64,000 nt of DNA from the NCBI RefSeq assembly GCF_023656415.1, contig NZ_JAMOIL010000009.1:1-64000 (forward strand). Direction: 5' to 3'. Below are positions 1-7,237 of this stretch, in pieces (the stretch's first letter is position 1; every line of letters begins with the position of its first letter). The translations under genes were made by a program, and so were the position numbers. The stretch is from Nocardioides bruguierae (lineage in GTDB: Bacteria > Actinomycetota > Actinomycetes > Propionibacteriales > Nocardioidaceae). The notes beneath the pieces were generated by a model. That model saw nothing but the letters and a program-made list of their open reading frames with translations. It had not been told where the DNA came from and did not search any database.

Positions 1-1
1 C

Positions 2-673
2 GGCCCCGGGGGCCGGCACGGCCACCACGGCCCGCACCAGGGCCCCGGCCGCCCGCTGCCGCCGTGGGTGGCGCTGCTCGGCCTCGGCGGCCCCGGCGGA
101 CGCGGCGGTCTGCCCGGTCGCGAGGGCCGCCCGCCCGTGCGCCGCGGGGACGTGCGCATCGCGCTGCTCGCCGTGCTGGTCGAGGCCGCCTCTGCGGAGC
201 AGGAGCTGAACGGCTACCAGGCCATCCAGCGCATCGGCGAGCGCACCGACGGCGCCTGGCGCCCCAGCCCCGGCTCGGTCTACCCGACCGTCGCCCAGCT
301 CGAGGACGAGGGGTTGGTGGTCACCGTGACCGCCGGCAACCGTCGCCGGCTCGAGCTGACGTACGCCGGCCGCGCCTGGGCCGACGAGCACGCCGAGGAG
401 CTCGCCCAGGTCTGGGCGCCGTTCGACGCCGAGGCCGACGCGGGCGAGGACGCCTACCCCGAGCTGCGGGCCGAGGTCGGGCAGCTGCTCGCCGCGGTCT
501 GGCAGGTCGCCGTCGTCGGCTCCGCCGCCCAGCGCGAGGCCGCGGCCGGGGTGCTGGCCGACGTCCGCCGCCGCCTCTACGGCATCCTCGCTGAGCCCGG
601 GCCCCAGGAGGATGCCCCGGCTGCTCCCGACGCCGAGACCGAGTCCGAGTCCGAGGAGGGCTCGCAGGAGTGA
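2..673 (+). CDS. PadR-family transcriptional regulator (5' end outside window)
   Basis: The reading frame is open to the left edge and already codes for a Gly/His/Pro-rich segment before residue V at position 68, so the true start is probably upstream. Seen: a PadR winged-helix core with a variant of the usual GYQ..R.I..RTDG..RPSPGSVYPT..QLEDEGLV pattern (about 70-160), then a helical C-terminal half and an acidic Glu/Ser tail. PadR proteins with this disordered GH-rich N-terminus usually bind DNA as dimers and repress a neighbouring transporter or their own promoter; the target would lie left of the window. No ligand can be inferred. Confidence 0.85.
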   Translation, partial: GPGGRHGHHGPHQGPGRPLPPWVALLGLGGPGGRGGLPGREGRPPVRRGDVRIALLAVLVEAASAEQELNGYQAIQRIGERTDGAWRPSPGSVYPTVAQLEDEGLVVTVTAGNRRRLELTYAGRAWADEHAEELAQVWAPFDAEADAGEDAYPELRAEVGQLLAAVWQVAVVGSAAQREAAAGVLADVRRRLYGILAEPGPQEDAPAAPDAETESESEEGSQE

Positions 674-713
674 GGGGCGCCCGCGCCCGACCCGCCTCCC
701 TGGCACGGATGCC

Positions 714-719
714 TACGCT
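714..719 (+). promoter_or_regulatory. -10 box (TACGCT) of a leaderless gene
   Basis: TACGCT ends 6 nt before the GTG at 726, the spacing expected if transcription starts on the start codon itself. No Shine-Dalgarno sequence is visible. This decides the start of the next gene. Confidence 0.6.
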
Positions 720-725
720 GGCGCG

Positions 726-1337
726 GTGAGCACCACGACCGGCCCCCGCGTGCAGCGCTTCTCCGGCGCGATCGCGGGGGTCGGCTCCACGTCGGGGGTC
801 CGCGTCGTCGTGGGCGCCTGGCACACCTCACCGCTCGGCGCGTTCGCCGACGCGATGGTGGCCACGGCCGGCGGACGCCGGCTGCTGCTGGCCCCGAGCC
901 GCGCGGTCGCGGAGTTCGTCGCGAGCACCTACACCTTCGACGAGGTGCGGGTGGAGCCGTTCGCCGCCGACGGGTGGCGGGTCCGCTCCGACAGCCTCGA
1001 GCTCACGCTGGACGTCGGCGGGCGCACCGCCCTCGGCACGGCGCTGCGCCTGGTGCCCCGCGGACTGGCCGGCAGCCCGGCGTTCAGCACCCTCACCGAC
1101 CCGGTGGCCCGCCTGCTGCTGCGCGGCGTGCGTACCCGCGGCAGCGCCGGGCACGGGAGGCGCGAGTACTACGGGGCGCTCGACCACCACGCCGTCGTCC
1201 GCGCCCGTGGGAGCCTGGACGGGGTGGACCTGGGCGACCTCGCACCGGTCGACCCCGAGCCCGGCTTCGGCTTCTCCTCGACGCCGGTGCGGCCCTCGGT
1301 CACCCGCGTGGTCTCCACGGTGGTGCTGCCGGCCTGA
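726..1337 (+). CDS. Conserved-type protein of unknown function, 203 aa
   Basis: I do not recognise the family. The protein is about 203 aa, soluble-looking, with no signal peptide, membrane segment or cysteine cluster. It has an Ala/Val/Gly-rich first half containing an invariant-looking AWHTSPLGAFADAMV stretch near residue 30, and a basic region (VRTRGSAGHGRREYYGALDHHAVV) near residue 150. The GTG at 726 was chosen because a TACGCT -10 box sits 6 nt upstream. It ends 4 nt before the convergent acetyltransferase gene. Confidence 0.75.
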   Translation: MSTTTGPRVQRFSGAIAGVGSTSGVRVVVGAWHTSPLGAFADAMVATAGGRRLLLAPSRAVAEFVASTYTFDEVRVEPFAADGWRVRSDSLELTLDVGGRTALGTALRLVPRGLAGSPAFSTLTDPVARLLLRGVRTRGSAGHGRREYYGALDHHAVVRARGSLDGVDLGDLAPVDPEPGFGFSSTPVRPSVTRVVSTVVLPA

Positions 1338-1341
1338 GCGC

Positions 1342-2385
1342 TCAGTCGAGCGCGGCCGCCCGGTTCACCCACGACGAGGTGACCCGCATGCCGACCTTCT
1401 CGTAGAGCCCCAGTGCGCCCGTGCGGGAGTCGGTGGACAGCGTGCACAGGCTCGCGCCGCGACGGCGTCCCTCGGCGAAGACGTCCACGAGCAGCGCCTG
1501 CGCGAGACCTCGACCCCGCTGGTCGGCCCGGGTCGCCAGCCGGGCCACGTAGGCCTCGGTGCGCTCCCTGCCGCCCTGCTCGGTGGTCATCATCTGCACC
1601 AGCGCCAGCGCGACGACCTCACCCGCCTCGTCCACCACCACCCGCAGCTGCCACGGCTCGAAGCCGGGGCGCTCGACGGTGAGCGCCGCCCAGTCCTCGT
1701 AGCCGTCGCGGGGGCGGTCGGACCACTCCAGGAACGCGTCCTCGTTCAGCGTCCAGCAGGCCCGGTGCTCCTCCGGTGCGGCCGCACGCGCCGTGTAGCC
1801 CGCAGGCAGTGGCCGCTCGGGCACGTCGACGCCCTCGGGCAGCGCGAGCACCCAGCTGTGCCAGCGCACGGCCCAGCCGAGGTCGGCGAGGAGCCGGTCG
1901 CCGGCGGAGCCCTCGAGCACGGGCGAGCCGACGCTGCGCTCGCCCCGGGCACGGGCCAGCGCGAGCACCCAGTGGTCCAGAGCGGTGCCGAGACCGCGGT
2001 CACGGTGGTCGGGGTGGACGGCGACCTCCGCCCGGTCGCGGTGCACCTCGGCGACGGCCACGAGGACGCCGGGCTGCTGGGCAGTCGCGGAGCCCGCCCC
2101 GGAGCCCGCCCCGGAGCCCGTACCGGAGTTCGAGGCGGCGTCGTCCGGCACCGTCTCCACGCCCACCGCGCTGGTGGCCAGGTCGAAGGACGGACGTTGC
2201 CAGTCGCCCACCACGTCCGCCTCCTCGACCATCACCTCGCCGGTGTCCGCGACGTCCTGGGCTGCGACGACGGCGGTCACGGCCGCCGCGTCGGCGAGGA
2301 CGAGCCGGCGCGCGCGGTAGCCCGCGGGCAGCGTCGGGAGGGGCACGGTGGCGGCGTCGTCGGGCACCCGAGGAGTGTCGGGCAC
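1342..2385 (-). CDS. Tandem-domain GNAT acetyltransferase
   Basis: About 347 aa with two GNAT folds in a row. The first has the acetyl-CoA loop RDRGLGTALDHWVLALARARG; the second, C-terminal copy has RADQRGRGLAQALL and a GALGLYEKVGM ending typical of GNAT domains. Double-GNAT architecture resembles mycothiol synthase MshD, but the sequence is not clearly that enzyme, so the acyl acceptor is unknown. A Gly/Ser/Ala-rich insert (SGTGSGAGSGAGSA), coded by a short tandem repeat near 2090-2130, interrupts the first domain. Start is uncertain: GTG at 2385 is used, GTG at 2367 is an alternative. Confidence 0.8.
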   Translation of the reverse strand: MPDTPRVPDDAATVPLPTLPAGYRARRLVLADAAAVTAVVAAQDVADTGEVMVEEADVVGDWQRPSFDLATSAVGVETVPDDAASNSGTGSGAGSGAGSATAQQPGVLVAVAEVHRDRAEVAVHPDHRDRGLGTALDHWVLALARARGERSVGSPVLEGSAGDRLLADLGWAVRWHSWVLALPEGVDVPERPLPAGYTARAAAPEEHRACWTLNEDAFLEWSDRPRDGYEDWAALTVERPGFEPWQLRVVVDEAGEVVALALVQMMTTEQGGRERTEAYVARLATRADQRGRGLAQALLVDVFAEGRRRGASLCTLSTDSRTGALGLYEKVGMRVTSSWVNRAAALD

Positions 2386-2624
2386 GGCCCCCGGACGGCG
2401 CCACGGGTTTGCGCCCGGGCAGCGCGAGCGAGCGGCGCGAGCGGGCCCGGTGCAGGGCCGCTCGGGTGGGCACGTGGGCGTCCCCGGGAGTGTCCCGGAG
2501 GCGTGGGACGAGGGTCCCGAGCGCATGAGGGAGATGTGAAGGTCCGACGTTCGTCGGGCTGCGTTCCTCAATCGGTTGCGCCGGACGCCGACGTTCCGGG
2601 TGACCCCAGACCAGGAGAACTCCC

Positions 2625-4271
2625 GTGACCAGCTCCGCCAGCAGCGTCCACGGTGCCACCGGTGCCCAGGACGCACCCGCCCCGCTCCACCTCCGCCCCG
2701 CCCCGACCGGCCTCGGCCGCCGACGTGCCCTGCGCGCCCTCGGCGGCGGCACCCTCGTCGCGGGCGCCGCGGCCACCGGTGTCGCCACCAGCCCGGCCGC
2801 CGCGGCCGCGTCCCGCACGCGCCGCCCCCGCCGCTGGAACGCGACCCCCGTCGCGAGCCGTGCCGACCGGCACCTCCTCAACCGCTTCACCTACGGCATC
2901 ACCCCCGACCTCGTGGAGGAGGTGACCCGCCTCGGCGGGCCCGCCTGGTTCGAGGCCCAGGTCGCCGCCGCGACCGCCGACCCCGGTGCTGCCGACCGGC
3001 TGGTGGCCGGCTGGTGGCCCGACCTCTCGCTGACCGGCGTCGAGGTGCTGGCCCGGCACACGGCCGGCACCCGCAGCCTCTGGCTGCTGATGGACGACTA
3101 CGCCCAGCGCGCGCTCGCCCGCCGCATCGTCTCGCCCCACCAGGTGCTCGAGGTGATGACCGAGTTCTGGGAGAACCACCTGCACGTGCCGGTGGCCGCC
3201 GACAACATGGGCGTGCTGCGCGTCGAGTACGGCGACCGCGTCCGGGCCCACGCGCTGGGCCGGTTCGAGGACCTGCTGCGCGCGACCACCACGCACCCCG
3301 CGATGCTCGCCTACCTCAACAACAACAGCTCCACGCGGTGGCACCCGAACGAGAACCTCGGCCGCGAGCTCCTCGAGCTGCACACCGTCGGCGTGGGGAA
3401 CCACACCGAGGACGACATCAAGGACGCGGCCCGCGTGCTGACCGGCTGGACCTTCACCTGGGGCGAGTTCGAGACCCGCTTCCGGGCCGACTGGCACGCC
3501 ACCGGTGCCGTCGACGTGTGCGGGTTCGCGCACGCCAACACCGACGCCACCGGCAAGGACGCCGTGGGCGCGATGCTCACCTACCTGGCGCACCACCCGG
3601 CCACCGCCCGCCGGATCGCCACCAAGCTCGTCATGACCTTCGTGGACGCCGAGTCGGTGCCCGAGGCGCTGGTCGACCGGCTGGCCCAGGCCTACCTCGA
3701 GCACGACACCGCGATCGTGCCGGTGCTGCGGGTGCTGCTCGCCTCGCCGGAGTTCGCGCGGGCGGTCGACCGTCGGCTGCGCGACGCGGACGACGACGTG
3801 GTGGCCACCTACCGCGTGCTGGGCGTGCGCCTGACCCGACCGCGCAACGAGGCCTCCGCGGCCCGCCAGCTGCGCTCCCAGGCGGCCTCCCTCGGCCTGA
3901 GCCCCTTCGCCTGGCCGCGCCCCGACGGCCAGCCCCTGGGCAACCGCGCCTGGGCGTCCCCGACCCGGGCGCTGGCCTCGATGACGGTGCACTGGCAGAT
4001 GGCCAGCCGCACCTGGCCGGTCGTCGACGTCGTCCACCCGACGATGACGCAGCTGGTGCCCGAGGGGCGCCTGCGCTTCGACCAGCTCGTCGACCACCTC
4101 AGCCGCCGGCTGCTGGGCCGCACCGCCTCCCGCAGCCTCCTCAAGGCGGCCACGGCCGCCACCCGGATCGGGCCCGGCGTCCGCGTCGACTCCCGCGACC
4201 GCAGACTCGCCGCCGGCTGGGCCCAGCTCGTCGCCGCCGTGCTCGACAGCCCGGAGTTCTACTACCACTGA
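2625..4271 (+). CDS. DUF1800-domain protein, Tat-exported
   Basis: 548 aa. The N-terminus has a twin-arginine-like signal (RRR at about 32-34 followed by a Gly/Ala hydrophobic stretch ending in AAAA). The rest matches the DUF1800 family: HLLNRFTYGITP near the start, a central MLAYLNNNSSTRWHPNENLGRELLELHTVG block, and the NLGRELLELHT.G motif that defines the family. DUF1800 genes almost always precede a DUF1501 gene, as here, and the pair is thought to act together in the envelope; the chemistry is not established. GTG start has an AGGAG ribosome site 8 nt upstream. Confidence 0.9.
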   Translation: MTSSASSVHGATGAQDAPAPLHLRPAPTGLGRRRALRALGGGTLVAGAAATGVATSPAAAAASRTRRPRRWNATPVASRADRHLLNRFTYGITPDLVEEVTRLGGPAWFEAQVAAATADPGAADRLVAGWWPDLSLTGVEVLARHTAGTRSLWLLMDDYAQRALARRIVSPHQVLEVMTEFWENHLHVPVAADNMGVLRVEYGDRVRAHALGRFEDLLRATTTHPAMLAYLNNNSSTRWHPNENLGRELLELHTVGVGNHTEDDIKDAARVLTGWTFTWGEFETRFRADWHATGAVDVCGFAHANTDATGKDAVGAMLTYLAHHPATARRIATKLVMTFVDAESVPEALVDRLAQAYLEHDTAIVPVLRVLLASPEFARAVDRRLRDADDDVVATYRVLGVRLTRPRNEASAARQLRSQAASLGLSPFAWPRPDGQPLGNRAWASPTRALASMTVHWQMASRTWPVVDVVHPTMTQLVPEGRLRFDQLVDHLSRRLLGRTASRSLLKAATAATRIGPGVRVDSRDRRLAAGWAQLVAAVLDSPEFYYH

Positions 4272-4280
4272 GCCGCCACG

Positions 4281-4303
4281 CCCGGGTCCAGGACGGACCC
4301 GGG
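4281..4303 (+). terminator. Hairpin between the DUF1800 and DUF1501 genes
   Basis: CCCGGGTCC and GGACCCGGG form a perfect 9-bp stem around a 5-nt loop, with no U-run. It lies inside what looks like one operon, so it may act as a partial terminator or RNA-processing/stability element. A direct repeat CCAGGACGGA overlaps its loop and recurs just before the next start codon. Confidence 0.45.
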
Positions 4304-4327
4304 TCATCCCCTCCAGGACGGAACCCC

Positions 4328-5722
4328 ATGACCTCCCCGCACCCCACCCACCGCCCCCTGCACGCGGTCCCCCCGCTCGACGCCGACCCCGCCGCGTCCC
4401 ACGCCCCCGACGCCCCCGACACCCCCGACACCGGGGACGTGGCCCCGCACCCCGGCTGCACCGAGGGCCGCCTCCTCACCGACCGCCGCTCGCTGCTGCG
4501 CGGCGCGGTGCTCGGCGGCACCTCCGTCATGGTCGGCGGCGCGTCGATCACCTACGCCGGCGGCGCCGCGGCAGCCGGCCCGGTGACGCCGCAGCCGCGC
4601 CCGGCCTCGTCCGTCATCGTCGTGGTGTCGCTGCGCGGCGCCGCCGACGGCCTCTCGATGGTCGTGCCGCACGCCGACGCCGCCTACTACGCCGGTCGGC
4701 CGACCACGGCCGTGCCGCGTGCCGCCCTGCTGGCCGCGGACGCCCAGTTCGGGCTGCACCCGGCGATGTCGCCGCTGATGCCGCTGTGGCAGAGCGGCCG
4801 GCTGGCCGCCATCCACGCCACCGGCCTGCCGGTGGCCAACCGCTCGCACTTCGCGGCCATGGAGGAGCTCGAGGACGCCGCCCCGGGCTCCGCCGAGCGC
4901 TCCGGCTGGCTCAACCGCCTCGTCGGCGCCAACGGCGACCAGGCCACCGTCGAGGCGCTCGCGGTGGGCTCGGGCATCCCGACCCTGCTGGCGGGGCCGA
5001 GCACGGTGATGAGCTTCGGCGAGCTGGACCGCGCCGAGCTGGCCGGCGGGGACGCCCGCGACCGCCGCTCGCCGCGCCGCCGGGCGCTGAACGCGCTCTG
5101 GGGGAAGGGGGGCTCGGAGATGGGCGCGGGCGTGCGCACCGCGCTCACCTCGCTCGTCGACCTGGCACCCGCCCAGCAGGTCCGGACCGGCCGCCGTCGG
5201 GGCTACACCGGCGGGGTCGGCGAGGCGTTGGCCGACGTCGCGCGCGTGCTCAAGGCGGACATCGGCGTCGCCGCCGTCACCGTGGACACCGGCTCGTGGG
5301 ACATGCACGTCGGCATGGGCACGGTCGCGAGCGGCTGGATGGTCGACAACGTCACCGAGCTGGCCTCCAGCGTGGGCGCGTTCTTCGCCGACCTCGGCCC
5401 GGTGGCCGAGAAGGTCACGCTGGTGACCGTCACCGAGTTCGGCCGGCGCGTGCAGGAGAACGGCAGCCGCGGCACCGACCACGGCTGGGGCAGCGTGATG
5501 CTGGTCGCCGGGGCGGGCGTCAAGGGCGGCTACTACGGCCGCTGGCCGGGCCTGGAGAACAGCCTGGACGCCGACGTCCCCGTGACCACGGACTACCGCG
5601 ACGTGCTGGCCGAGGTGGTCAGCGCCCGCACCGGTGCCTCCACGGCCGCCGTGTTTCCGGGCCACCAGTGGACCCGCACCGGGTTCATGACCTCGGCCGG
5701 CGCGGCGCGCTCGGCTGCCTGA
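4328..5722 (+). CDS. DUF1501-domain protein, Tat-exported
   Basis: 464 aa. A long Pro/Asp-rich leader precedes a twin-arginine signal (TDRRSLLRG, Arg 53-54) and hydrophobic segment. The mature part has the DUF1501 (sulfatase-like) features SLRGAADGLSMVVPHAD, GLHPAMSPLMPLW, NRSHFAAMEELE, VTVDTGSWDMHVGM and VTEFGRRVQENGSRGTDHGWG. Conserved Asp/His residues in these blocks suggest an alkaline-phosphatase-like fold with metal sites, but no substrate is known for the family. It follows the DUF1800 gene by 56 nt and is probably co-transcribed. A strong hairpin terminator follows. Confidence 0.9.
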   Translation: MTSPHPTHRPLHAVPPLDADPAASHAPDAPDTPDTGDVAPHPGCTEGRLLTDRRSLLRGAVLGGTSVMVGGASITYAGGAAAAGPVTPQPRPASSVIVVVSLRGAADGLSMVVPHADAAYYAGRPTTAVPRAALLAADAQFGLHPAMSPLMPLWQSGRLAAIHATGLPVANRSHFAAMEELEDAAPGSAERSGWLNRLVGANGDQATVEALAVGSGIPTLLAGPSTVMSFGELDRAELAGGDARDRRSPRRRALNALWGKGGSEMGAGVRTALTSLVDLAPAQQVRTGRRRGYTGGVGEALADVARVLKADIGVAAVTVDTGSWDMHVGMGTVASGWMVDNVTELASSVGAFFADLGPVAEKVTLVTVTEFGRRVQENGSRGTDHGWGSVMLVAGAGVKGGYYGRWPGLENSLDADVPVTTDYRDVLAEVVSARTGASTAAVFPGHQWTRTGFMTSAGAARSAA

Positions 5723-5749
5723 GCGGTCTCGAGGGCCCTCTCGGAACGG

Positions 5750-5790
5750 CACGAGGCCGGCACCACCCCCACGGTGGTGCCGGCCTCGTG
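5750..5790. terminator. Bidirectional hairpin terminator
   Basis: An 18-bp perfect stem (5750-5767 with 5773-5790) and 5-nt loop lie between the convergent DUF1501 and YceI genes. There is no U-tract on either side, as is common in high-GC actinobacteria. Confidence 0.75.
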
Positions 5791-5867
5791 GTCCGTCCGA
5801 GGCGCTCGCGCGCTCGTCCCGACCGCTGTCAGTCAGAGGGGACGGCGCGCAGCGCGCCCGGGCGGGA

Positions 5868-6470
5868 TCAGGCGGACTTGATCGCCGAGATGTCGAACTC
5901 GAGCTTGATCTTGTCGGAGACGAGGACGCCGCCGGTCTCGAGCGCGGCGTTCCACTCCAGGCCCCAGTCCTTGCGGTTGATGGTGGTCGCGCCCTCGAAG
6001 CCGATGCGGGTGTTGCCGAACGGGTCGGTGGCCGAGCCGGTGAACTCAAACTCGATGGTGACCGGCTTGGAGACGCCCTTGATGGTCAGGTCGCCGGTGA
6101 TCGTCCAGTCGTCGCCGTCCTTGGACACGGCGGTGGAGACGAAGGTGACCTCGGGGTAGGTCTCGACGTCGAAGAAGTCGCCGGAGTAGAGGTGACCGTT
6201 GCGGTCGGCGGAGCCGGTGTCCAGCGAGCCGGCCTTCATGGAGACCTTCACCGAGGACGCGGCGGGGTTGGCGGTGTCGACCTTGGCCGAGCCCTCCCAG
6301 TCCTGGAACTGGCCGCGGACGGTGGTGACCATCGCGTGGCGGGCGGAGAAGCCCAGGCGGCTGTGGCTCGCGTCGATCGCGTAGTCGCCCGAGATGTCGG
6401 AGAGGGTCTGGGTGGGGGCGTCGAAGGCGGAGGCGGGGGCCTCGGTCTTGGTGCGGCCGAAGAGCGGCAT
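5868..6470 (-). CDS. YceI-family protein
   Basis: 200 aa. The YceI lipocalin-like beta-barrel pattern is clear: GDYAIDASHSRLGFSARHAMVTTVRGQF, then SADRNGHLYSGDFFDVETYPEVTFVST, TGDLTIKGVSKPVTIEF and a DWGLEWNAALETGGVLVSDKIKLEFDISA ending. YceI proteins bind long amphiphilic or isoprenoid molecules in the barrel. No signal peptide is present, so this copy is cytoplasmic. The ATG at 6470 was chosen because AAGGAG lies 7 nt upstream; longer in-frame extensions lack family similarity. Confidence 0.9.
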   Translation of the reverse strand: MPLFGRTKTEAPASAFDAPTQTLSDISGDYAIDASHSRLGFSARHAMVTTVRGQFQDWEGSAKVDTANPAASSVKVSMKAGSLDTGSADRNGHLYSGDFFDVETYPEVTFVSTAVSKDGDDWTITGDLTIKGVSKPVTIEFEFTGSATDPFGNTRIGFEGATTINRKDWGLEWNAALETGGVLVSDKIKLEFDISAIKSA

Positions 6471-6712
6471 GGTGGATCTCCTTGATCTGATCGGGTGGTT
6501 CGGCGAGATCTCGCCGGGCGGGACGACCGCCCGGCGGGAGGTCGTGCAAACTTCAACCACCCTAACCGGACCGCGGTCCAGATCCATTCCCCCTCGCCGG
6601 AGAAATATCTGGACCACCCGCGTGGCAGCACCCTCGGCACCGGCGCTGGCACGAGCCCTGACCTGGGAGTTAAGGTGCTCGACACCGCGCACGCACGTGC
6701 CGGAAAAATGCA

Positions 6713-6747
6713 CTCGAGCCGCCCTCATTGGCCGAGGGCGGCTCGAG
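6713..6747 (-). terminator. Intrinsic terminator of the 41-aa gene
   Basis: Stem 6713-6726 with 6734-6747 (14 bp), 7-nt loop, followed in the leftward direction by a TTTTT run. It is the only hairpin I found in the window with a real U-tract. A smaller 8-bp hairpin lies between it and the gene (6757-6776). The rest of 6471-6798 holds only the YceI upstream region. Confidence 0.8.
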
Positions 6748-6798
6748 CTGCAGGGGCCTGACGGGTGGCCGTCAGGTCGTGGAGGGCCGTGAGGCCTG

Positions 6799-6924
6799 TC
6801 AGGCTGCCTGGGTCACGACGACGCCGTCGCGCTCCCAGTGCGACTCCAGGTGGCTGGAGCCATCGGACTCGACGACGTTCTCCCACACCAGGTGGATGCC
6901 GTCGGTCAGCAGAGTGTCAGTCAT
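6799..6924 (-). CDS. Small protein of unknown function, 41 aa
   Basis: ATG at 6924 has a GGAGG site 7 nt upstream and the frame closes after 41 codons (start MTDTLLTDGIHLVWENV, end VVVTQAA). It is acidic, has no membrane segment and two Trp residues, and its second half (ESHWERDGVVVTQAA) reads like a short beta-hairpin. The dedicated intrinsic terminator and the phased GTTCACC repeats upstream argue that it is a real, separately controlled gene. I do not recognise a family. A regulatory or ribosome-associated microprotein is possible, but nothing shows it. Confidence 0.7.
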   Translation of the reverse strand: MTDTLLTDGIHLVWENVVESDGSSHLESHWERDGVVVTQAA

Positions 6925-6938
6925 GATCGACACCTCCC

Positions 6939-6978
6939 GTTCACTTTCTGTTCACCGAAGATAGCAGGGTGATTCACC
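6939..6978 (+). promoter_or_regulatory. PHO-box-like direct repeats
   Basis: GTTCACT at 6939, GTTCACC at 6950 and ATTCACC at 6972 fall in exact 11-nt register (the unit at 6961 is degenerate). Streptomyces PhoP binds 11-nt direct repeat units with a GTTCACC core, which these match. The repeats overlap a possible -10 (TATCTT, minus strand) for the 41-aa gene. Confidence 0.5.
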
Positions 6979-7101
6979 CTTCGCACGTCATTGCCCGGGT
7001 CGGACGCGTGTCGCGGCGTCGCCGTCGACCTGACGAAGCCGGCGCCGCAGCCCGCTGACGTGCAGCGATGTCCTCATCGGCGCCCGTGGAGGCGTCCTGA
7101 G

Positions 7102-7123
7102 AAAAGGTGAACGGAAGGTGAAC
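7102..7123 (-). promoter_or_regulatory. Second PHO-box-like repeat pair, opposite orientation
   Basis: On the minus strand two GTTCACC cores lie exactly 11 nt apart (7117-7123 and 7106-7112). A single plus-strand GTTCACC at 7140-7146 forms an 11-bp inverted repeat (7116-7126 with 7137-7147) with the nearer unit. I see no gene in 6925-7237 apart from these sites and the helicase promoter. Confidence 0.45.
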
Positions 7124-7225
7124 GACCGCGTCGCCCGTCGTTCACCTGGAGCGTGTCGAGACGGTGGGAGCGGGTGCCTCGACGGGGGCGGGCGCGACGA
7201 TGGCTCCCGCGGGCGGGTGAGCCCC

Positions 7226-7231
7226 TACCCT
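7226..7231 (+). promoter_or_regulatory. -10 box (TACCCT) of a leaderless gene
   Basis: TACCCT ends 6 nt before GTG 7238, with no Shine-Dalgarno between them. This favours the GTG over upstream in-frame ATG codons. Confidence 0.6.
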
Positions 7232-7237
7232 TGTCAG

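Noticed and set aside
1207..2628. Long plus-strand frame of 473 codons over the acetyltransferase gene
   Set aside because: Low-complexity Arg/Gly/Pro product with no family similarity; it is the antisense shadow of the GNAT gene, common in high-GC DNA.
7118..7237. Upstream ATG extension of the DEAD-box helicase by 40 residues
   Set aside because: The extension (MNDRVARRSPGACRDGG...) has no family similarity and overlaps the inverted GTTCACC repeat; GTG 7238 has an ideal -10 spacing.
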